Below, piece after piece: positions 59,151 to 64,000 of a stretch of DNA of 64,000 bases (positions within the stretch are counted from its first letter, which is position 1; each line of letters opens with the position of its first letter). The notes below the pieces were generated by a model, which ran no database searches, was not told the DNA's origin, and saw only the letters and a program-made list of their open reading frames with translations. The DNA is taken from the NCBI GenBank assembly GCA_964388835.1, contig CAYMBZ010000001.1:1-64000 (forward strand), given 5' to 3'. The position numbers were made by a program, and so were the translations under genes. Source of the DNA: UBA1738 sp964388835 (GTDB lineage Bacteria; Bacillota; Clostridia; UBA1381).

Positions 59151-61535
59151 TTATATAAGTTCAACGATTGTAACACCGGTTTCTCCCTCGCCGTAACGAC
59201 CGGCACGCTGAGATTTTACGTATTTGCTGCGGCGAAGCATATCGGTTATGCCTTGGCGCAGTATTCCGGTGCCTTTGCCATGGATTATTGTGACCGGGGA
59301 AACTCCGGCAAGATAGCAATCGTCAATGAATTTTTCCACGTTCATGATTGCTTCTTCAAGCGTTTGCCCGCGCACATCGATTTCCGTTGAAACATTTTTT
59401 GTTTTTGAAACGTATGCCGCAGAGGATTTTACATAACGCTCTGCAACCTCTTTTGCGGAATTATCTTTTACCCGTTCAAGATTGGAAATGTGGACATCGG
59501 TTTTCATAATTCCGGCTTGGATGCGCACCATGCCTTTGTTGTCGGGAGATTTTAGTACCGTTGCGGTTTGGTCCATATCCAAAAGACGCACGGTTTCGCC
59601 GGGCTTAAGGTTTTTCGGCGGTTCGCGGAAAGTTTTGCGGGGGTTGCCGCTTTTTTTCATGGCGCGGTCTATGCTGTCCTCACGCTTTTTCAGCTTTTCA
59701 CGCGCTTTCTGCGCCTTTTCGTTTATGCCTGCGGATTTCCCCTCAATGCGCATGCGTTCAAGGTCTTTTATAATGCTGTTTGCTTCCTCTTTTGCATCCA
59801 TAATGAGGATTTTTGCTTCGCGGCGCGCATCCTCCAAAATTCGCGCTTTTGATTCCTTAAGTTTTTTGCGTTCCGCCTCAATTTCTTGCTTTAGGTCGGA
59901 AAGTTCGCGCTTCATGCGCTTTGCGTATTCCATTTCGGATTGAGCTTCCGCACGGTTTTGTTCAAGGTCGGTTATAACGTCCTCAAATTTTATATCTTCA
60001 TCGCTTAAAATTTCATTGGCGCGCGCGATTACGTCCTCAGCAAGACCGAGACGCTTTGATATGGCAAAAGCGTTTGATTTTCCCGGGACACCGATAAGGA
60101 GCTTGTATGTGGGTCGGAGGTTGTCTATATTGAATTCGCAGGAGGCGTTTTCCACACCGTCGGTTGTTAAGGCAAAAATTTTAAGTTCGCTGTAATGTGT
60201 GGTCGCCGCGGTAACGGCTCCGTATGCGCGCAGGCGCTCCAAAACCGATATGGCAAGTGCCGCACCTTCGGTGGGGTCGGTACCTGCGCCGAGTTCGTCA
60301 AAAAGGGCAAGGGAATCAGAATCCGCTTCGTTTATGATATCCACGATTTTGACCATGTGCGATGAAAATGTGGAAAGGCTCTGTTCAATGCTCTGCTCAT
60401 CGCCAATATCGGCAAAAAACTTTTTGAACACAGCTGCCTCGCTGTTTTCATTTGCCGGAATATGCAGACCGGACGCTGCCATAACGGAAAAAAGGCCGAT
60501 AGTTTTTAAGGTAACTGTTTTTCCGCCGGTGTTCGGACCGGTGATAACAAGAGTATCAAATTTTCCGCCGAGATATATATCGTTGGCAACAACCTTATCG
60601 TGTGGGATAAGGGGATGCCGCGCTTTTTTGAAATTGATAATTCCTTTATCGTTTAATACAGGCTCGGTTGCTTTCATCTCAAAAGCAAGCTTTGCCTTGC
60701 AGAAAATAAAATCCAATCGGCATATTAAGTTGTAGTCCGAGAGGATTATCGATGAATATTCTGCCGCCTCTGCGGAAAGTTCTGCCAGTATGTGTTCGAT
60801 TTCAAGCTGTTCGCGGTTTAAAAGAGCGCGGATTTCGTTGTTGGCGTTCACCACACTCATCGGTTCGATAAAAAGCGTTGCACCGCTTGCGGAGGAATCG
60901 TGTACTATTCCGGGGATTTCGCCGCGGTATTCGGCACGAACCGGAATTACATATCGGTCGGAGCGAATTGTGACAATGGCATCCTGGAGATATTTTTTAC
61001 AGCTCTCCGAGCGAATCATGGTGTTAAGGCTTTCCTTGATTTTTGAGTTCAGCGATTTTATCTTTCTGCGGATTGCAAAAAGGTCTGAGGAGGCATCATC
61101 TGCGATTTCCGTTTCGGACAGGATTTTTGAATTAATTGAATCCTCCAGAGACTTAACCGTGACGATTGAGTCGGAAAGTGCGTGAAGAAGCTCCGAATCC
61201 TCTCCGCTTGACGAAAGATAAGATTTAATGCGACGCGCAACGTAAAGAACACGTGATACCGCCATCAAATCGCGTGGGTTTAATACACCGCCGATATCAC
61301 AGCGGGAGGCAACCGGAGTTACGTCTTGTACGCTGAAATTGACCGGCGGATTACCGAGCTTGTAGCAAGTGTTGACAGCTTCGGTGGTTTCGCGCTGTGC
61401 ACTTGTTGCTTCGGCAAGTGTCGTAAAGGGTTTTAATGAGAGTATGCTATTTTTGACAGCCTCGTTTTCGGTATAGCCGGCGAGTTTGTCAAGTATTTTA
61501 TCGAATTCAAGTGTTTTAAATGCAGTTTGTTCCAT
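59151..61535 (-). CDS. mutS2: Endonuclease MutS2
   Basis: The 794-residue MutS2 protein (ribosome-collision rescue and recombination control) has the MutS core and ATPase domain (Walker A GPNTGGKTVTLK near residue 335, Walker B ALFDELGAGTDPTEG), a long coiled coil (about 520-630) with many Glu/Lys/Arg, a KOW-like linker (LKPGETVRLLDM), and the C-terminal Smr nuclease domain (DVRGQTLEEAI, IHGKGTGILRQG). The N-terminal mismatch domain is naturally absent. It has its own promoter. Confidence 0.97.
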   Translation of the reverse strand: MEQTAFKTLEFDKILDKLAGYTENEAVKNSILSLKPFTTLAEATSAQRETTEAVNTCYKLGNPPVNFSVQDVTPVASRCDIGGVLNPRDLMAVSRVLYVARRIKSYLSSSGEDSELLHALSDSIVTVKSLEDSINSKILSETEIADDASSDLFAIRRKIKSLNSKIKESLNTMIRSESCKKYLQDAIVTIRSDRYVIPVRAEYRGEIPGIVHDSSASGATLFIEPMSVVNANNEIRALLNREQLEIEHILAELSAEAAEYSSIILSDYNLICRLDFIFCKAKLAFEMKATEPVLNDKGIINFKKARHPLIPHDKVVANDIYLGGKFDTLVITGPNTGGKTVTLKTIGLFSVMAASGLHIPANENSEAAVFKKFFADIGDEQSIEQSLSTFSSHMVKIVDIINEADSDSLALFDELGAGTDPTEGAALAISVLERLRAYGAVTAATTHYSELKIFALTTDGVENASCEFNIDNLRPTYKLLIGVPGKSNAFAISKRLGLAEDVIARANEILSDEDIKFEDVITDLEQNRAEAQSEMEYAKRMKRELSDLKQEIEAERKKLKESKARILEDARREAKILIMDAKEEANSIIKDLERMRIEGKSAGINEKAQKAREKLKKREDSIDRAMKKSGNPRKTFREPPKNLKPGETVRLLDMDQTATVLKSPDNKGMVRIQAGIMKTDVHISNLERVKDNSAKEVAERYVKSSAAYVSKTKNVSTEIDVRGQTLEEAIMNVEKFIDDCYLAGVSPVTIIHGKGTGILRQGITDMLRRSKYVKSQRAGRYGEGETGVTIVELI

Positions 61536-61581
61536 TTATATTCTCCGTTGTTATTGGTGGTTTTAATACAATTACGACATC

Positions 61582-61610
61582 ATTATAACAATTTTTGCAA
61601 AGAAAAACAA
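61582..61610 (-). promoter_or_regulatory. Promoter of mutS2
   Basis: Minus strand: TTGTTT (61610-61605), 17 bases, TATAAT (61587-61582), divergent from the tadA promoter. Confidence 0.68.
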
Positions 61611-61619
61611 TAACTTTTA

Positions 61620-61648
61620 TTGCAAAAGTTTAAATATTGTGATAAAAT
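61620..61648 (+). promoter_or_regulatory. Promoter of tadA
   Basis: TTGCAA (61620-61625), 17 bases, TAAAAT (61643-61648). Confidence 0.68.
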
Positions 61649-61676
61649 AGCGATATAAATGATTAAGGAGAGGCAA

Positions 61677-62126
61677 ATGGACGTCAAATTTATGCGCGCG
61701 GCTCTTAAGGAAGCGGAAAAAGCGGCAAAAATCGGAGAAACGCCTGTCGGAGCGGTAGTTGTTCGCGACGGGAAGGTGATTGCACGCGGATACAATAAGC
61801 GAGAAACAAAGAAAAACGCACTTATGCACGCGGAAGTTATTGCCATAGACAAGGCTTGTCGAAAGCTCAGAGGGTGGCGGCTTCCGGGCTGTGACATATA
61901 TGTAACCCTTGAACCCTGCCCGATGTGTGCGGGAGCGATAATCCAAGCGCGGATAAACAATGTTTATTTCGGGGCGTATGACCAAAAATCCGGATGCCTT
62001 GGAAGCGTATGCGACTTATCGGGAATTTTGCCGCATAAAATAGGCTTTTGCGGCGGAATTATGCGTGAAGAATGTGAAATCATAATAAAAAAATTTTTTA
62101 AAGAATTGAGAAAGAGGGAAAAATAA
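61677..62126 (+). CDS. tadA: tRNA-specific adenosine deaminase
   Basis: TadA converts A34 to inosine in tRNA-Arg(ACG). The 149-residue cytidine-deaminase-fold protein has the zinc motif HAEVIAI with its catalytic Glu (about residue 53) and PCPMCAGAIIQ (Cys pair), plus GETPVGAVVV. The ATG at 61677 follows AAGGAGAGG; an in-frame ATG at 61659 precedes that site. It is the first gene of a short plus-strand run. Confidence 0.95.
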   Translation: MDVKFMRAALKEAEKAAKIGETPVGAVVVRDGKVIARGYNKRETKKNALMHAEVIAIDKACRKLRGWRLPGCDIYVTLEPCPMCAGAIIQARINNVYFGAYDQKSGCLGSVCDLSGILPHKIGFCGGIMREECEIIIKKFFKELRKREK

Positions 62127-62127
62127 A

Positions 62128-62229
62128 ATGCATTTCAGCGATAAAACAAAAAGAATTATATGTGCGGTATTGGCGGCGGCGATTATGGTTCCGGTTGCAA
62201 TCGGGATTGTTTCCATGTTTTTGATTTAA
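62128..62229 (+). CDS. Tiny membrane peptide, Prli42-like
   Basis: The 33-codon frame begins MHFSDKTKRIICAVLAAAIM and ends VSMFLI: a short basic cytosolic start and one hydrophobic helix. This resembles the Firmicutes stressosome-associated miniprotein Prli42 (basic KKxxK start, single helix). A GAGGG site lies 9 bases before the ATG, which follows the tadA stop by one base. Because it is so short, family assignment is tentative, but the ribosome site and spacing support expression. Confidence 0.6.
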   Translation: MHFSDKTKRIICAVLAAAIMVPVAIGIVSMFLI

Positions 62230-62241
62230 GAGGAAAAAACT

Positions 62242-62868
62242 ATGAAAAAAAGAACTAAAAAAATAATTGTAACAACGGTCATTATTATCGCGGCGGCAAC
62301 GGCAATATTGGCGGCGGCAGCGGCGGCTGTGTGGAATTTTTATGTAGTGCCGAAATATAATGCCGCAATTTCCTCCCAAACCGAGGAGGAACTTTTGACA
62401 GGCAAGGATATGATTACCTTTGCAAAGTATCTGACGGACGACAGAATTTTGGATAATATTAAAAATTTCAATAAAAAGGATGCGGTGGAACTTCTCAATA
62501 CCATGCTGGAACTTGCGGAAGAGTCGGAGAGTGAAGATGGAACCGGTGCGCCCGAAACGGAAATTGATAACGTGAATACAGGCGCTGATAAGAATGAGGC
62601 GGAAGCCACCTCGGAAAGAATCAAAAAAGCCTCAGAAGCTGCGGGCGATGCACAAAAAAGTGCATATGACCGTATTATGGCGGAGGCAAAAAGCAATGAA
62701 ATAAGCGACGGCGCGGCGATTATCGCAAAAATCGACCTTGCAAAGACGAACGCGCTTTCCGAAGCAGGTGACAAGGCGGCGCTTAGGAAATACGTAAAGA
62801 GCGTACTTACTCAGAGCGAAATAAAAAGAGCTGTGGAGCTTTACAATAAGTACAAACATCTTTTGTGA
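62242..62868 (+). CDS. Membrane-anchored protein of unknown function
   Basis: The 208-residue product has a basic start and one Ala/Ile-rich helix (about 8-32) acting as a signal anchor, then a soluble extracellular part. The middle (about 90-125) is acidic and Glu/Asp/Asn/Thr-rich and looks disordered. The last 80 residues are helical with many Ala and Lys. I recognise no family. It follows the tiny peptide gene by 12 bases behind AGAGGA, so the two are probably cotranscribed with tadA. Confidence 0.75.
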   Translation: MKKRTKKIIVTTVIIIAAATAILAAAAAAVWNFYVVPKYNAAISSQTEEELLTGKDMITFAKYLTDDRILDNIKNFNKKDAVELLNTMLELAEESESEDGTGAPETEIDNVNTGADKNEAEATSERIKKASEAAGDAQKSAYDRIMAEAKSNEISDGAAIIAKIDLAKTNALSEAGDKAALRKYVKSVLTQSEIKRAVELYNKYKHLL

Positions 62869-62895
62869 TTGTAAATGAATAAAAACACAGTATCC

Positions 62896-62910
62896 GCACA
62901 TAATATGTGC
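62896..62910. promoter_or_regulatory. Short palindrome before the DUF1540 gene
   Basis: GCACATA-A-TATGTGC is a perfect inverted repeat with one central base, ending 1 base before the AGGAGGTG ribosome site. It could bind a dimeric regulator, or fold into a hairpin too tight to be stable. Confidence 0.4.
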
Positions 62911-62924
62911 AGGAGGTGTTTTGA

Positions 62925-63095
62925 ATGAATTGTAATTGTAAGCCTAATGAAAGTATCAAATGTACAGTGTCGCAGTGTAAAAATCACTGCAAGTCAAAGG
63001 ATTATTGCTCCTTGGATTGCATAACGGTCGGCACACATGAGCCGAATCCCACGATGAACGAATGTACAGATTGCAAATCCTTTGAGTTGTCATAA
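62925..63095 (+). CDS. DUF1540 protein, Cys-rich
   Basis: The 56-residue product contains eight Cys in the DUF1540 arrangement: IKCTVSQCKNHCKSKDYCSLDCI and a late CTDCKSF (landmarks). The pattern C-x4-C-x3-C-x5-C-x3-C suggests metal binding, probably zinc. Members are common and often multi-copy in spore-forming Clostridia; function is unknown. It has a very strong ribosome site (AGGAGGTG) 6 bases before the ATG, pointing to high expression. Confidence 0.88.
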   Translation: MNCNCKPNESIKCTVSQCKNHCKSKDYCSLDCITVGTHEPNPTMNECTDCKSFELS

Positions 63096-63110
63096 GCCAA
63101 AGGGAAAAAC

Positions 63111-63134
63111 GGGGCAGGTCGGCGAATCTGCCCC
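63111..63134. other. GC-rich hairpin after DUF1540, no T run
   Basis: GGGGCAG (63111-63117) pairs perfectly with CTGCCCC (63128-63134). Only ATTAACA follows, so it is a poor Rho-independent terminator but could slow transcription or protect the 3' end. Confidence 0.5.
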
Positions 63135-63150
63135 ATTAACATAGGAAAAC

Positions 63151-64000
63151 ATGGAAAATAAATTTGAATATACTCTTGACAATAAAAGATATCATACTTG
63201 GAATTATCACTTGCATACACTTTTCGGAGGAAAGGTATTTAAGGTGGCGTTAAACGGAGGTTTTACCTGCCCGAATTTGGACGGAAACAAAGGTGTTGGC
63301 GGATGCACATACTGCCTGTCGGGGAGCGGAGATTTTGCGGGAAATCCCGAACTTGATGTAGTCACGCAATTTGAGGAAGTAAAGGCAAGGATGCACAAAA
63401 AGTGGCCGGAGGCAAAATACATCCCGTATTTTCAGGCAAATACCAATACATATGCCCCAAAAGAAGTTCTGCAAGAAAAATTTGAGCCTGTTTTGGCGCT
63501 TCCGAATGTTGTTGGATTGGCGATTGCGACACGTGCCGATTGCATATCGGAGGAGGTGCTTGATTACCTTTGCGAGCTTAACGAAAGAACTTATCTCATG
63601 GTAGAGTTGGGCTTGCAGACCGTGTTTGACAAAACCGGCGAAAGAATCAACAGATGTCACAGTTATGCGGATTTTCTGGACGGATACCAAAGACTTGCCG
63701 AAAAAAATATAAAAACCTGCGTTCACTTGATTTTGGGGCTTCCGGGAGAAACTCAGGATATGATAAGGGAAAGCGCAAAAACGGTTGCGGCACTCAAGCC
63801 GCATTGCGTAAAACTTCATCTTCTGCATATATTAAAGGGAACGCGAATTGCCGAGGAATATGCGGCGGGTGAGTTTGAAACGCTGACACTTCAGCAGTAT
63901 GTAAGTCTTGTTGTGGATTGTCTGGAATATTTCCCAAAAGAAACGGTGATTCAGCGCTTGACAGGAGATGGCTCGAAAGAGTCGCTTATAGCGCCGCTTT
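63151..64000 (+). CDS. TIGR01212/YhcC family radical SAM protein (cut by window end)
   Basis: The frame stays open from the ATG at 63151 to the window edge (283 codons). The sequence has the family start RYHTWNYHLHTLFGGKVFKVALNGG, the three-Cys cluster motif in FTCPNLDG..GGCTYC, the Asn-rich PYFQANTNTYAP, and GLPGETQDM with ISEEVLDYL, typical of TIGR01212 (YhcC) proteins that bind a 4Fe-4S cluster and S-adenosylmethionine. Ribosome site AGGA lies 5 bases before the ATG. The substrate is not established. The C-terminal ~25 residues are missing. Confidence 0.9.
   Translation, partial: MENKFEYTLDNKRYHTWNYHLHTLFGGKVFKVALNGGFTCPNLDGNKGVGGCTYCLSGSGDFAGNPELDVVTQFEEVKARMHKKWPEAKYIPYFQANTNTYAPKEVLQEKFEPVLALPNVVGLAIATRADCISEEVLDYLCELNERTYLMVELGLQTVFDKTGERINRCHSYADFLDGYQRLAEKNIKTCVHLILGLPGETQDMIRESAKTVAALKPHCVKLHLLHILKGTRIAEEYAAGEFETLTLQQYVSLVVDCLEYFPKETVIQRLTGDGSKESLIAPL

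Overview
The window looks like a chromosomal segment from a spore-forming member of the Clostridia, probably an Oscillospirales/Christensenellales-type anaerobe. The pointers are an alpha/beta-type small acid-soluble spore protein, a SigB/SigF/SigG-like sigma factor, SLH-domain surface proteins, a Na+-type V-ATPase, the [FeFe]-hydrogenase maturase HydF, diaminopimelate-route lysine genes under a lysine riboswitch, and a DUF1540 protein. Base composition is moderate. Most promoters are near-consensus TTGACA-17-TATAAT. Genus-level assignment is not possible from the sequence alone. I saw no rRNA, tRNA, CRISPR array, transposase or phage gene.

Layout, 1-13 kb: the end of an ABC transporter operon (permease and ATPase), a GH127 beta-L-arabinofuranosidase on the minus strand, a coupled membrane-protein/sigma-factor pair, a TPP-riboswitch-controlled ThiT thiamine transporter, an SASP gene, an autoregulated TetR gene with a LiaF-like membrane protein, and the lysine block (riboswitch-lysA, then asd-dapA-dapB with a SLOG protein). 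13-18.3 kb (minus): VanZ, cardiolipin synthase and a large SLH/GLUG surface protein. 18.4-23.2 kb: an XRE regulator, gapA, greA, and two convergent genes that look like catalytically dead relatives of galactokinase and asparagine synthetase.

23.3-31.6 kb is a complete nine-gene V-type ATPase operon (G/H, I, K, E, C, F, A, B, D) whose proteolipid keeps all the Na+ ligands. 31.8-42 kb is a long housekeeping run: nusB, a TsaD-like gene, xseA, xseB, a polyprenyl synthase, a YuiD-type PAP2 gene, tatD, holB, citrate synthase, a GH13 alpha-glucosidase and hydF. 42.5-50.1 kb is the histidine operon: a YerC/HisR-type regulator, a HisZ-HisG fusion, then hisD, C, B, H, A, F and IE. It lies between two inverted copies of a ~275-bp structured repeat.

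50.4-61.5 kb is mostly minus strand: a secreted protein with a small companion peptide, a NadD-YqeK fusion, YhbY, TypA, an SLH-M15 peptidase, a membrane protein, DUF1015, YbaK and MutS2. 61.6-64 kb (plus) holds tadA, a tiny Prli42-like membrane peptide, a membrane-anchored hypothetical protein, a DUF1540 protein and the start of a TIGR01212-type radical SAM gene cut by the window edge.

Most of the window is ordinary metabolism. The unusual items are the two facing pseudoenzyme-like genes with overlapping stop codons (20.8-23.2 kb), the repeat pair around the his operon, the HisZ-HisG fusion, the truncated V-ATPase F subunit, and the secreted protein/small peptide pair at 50.5-51.5 kb.
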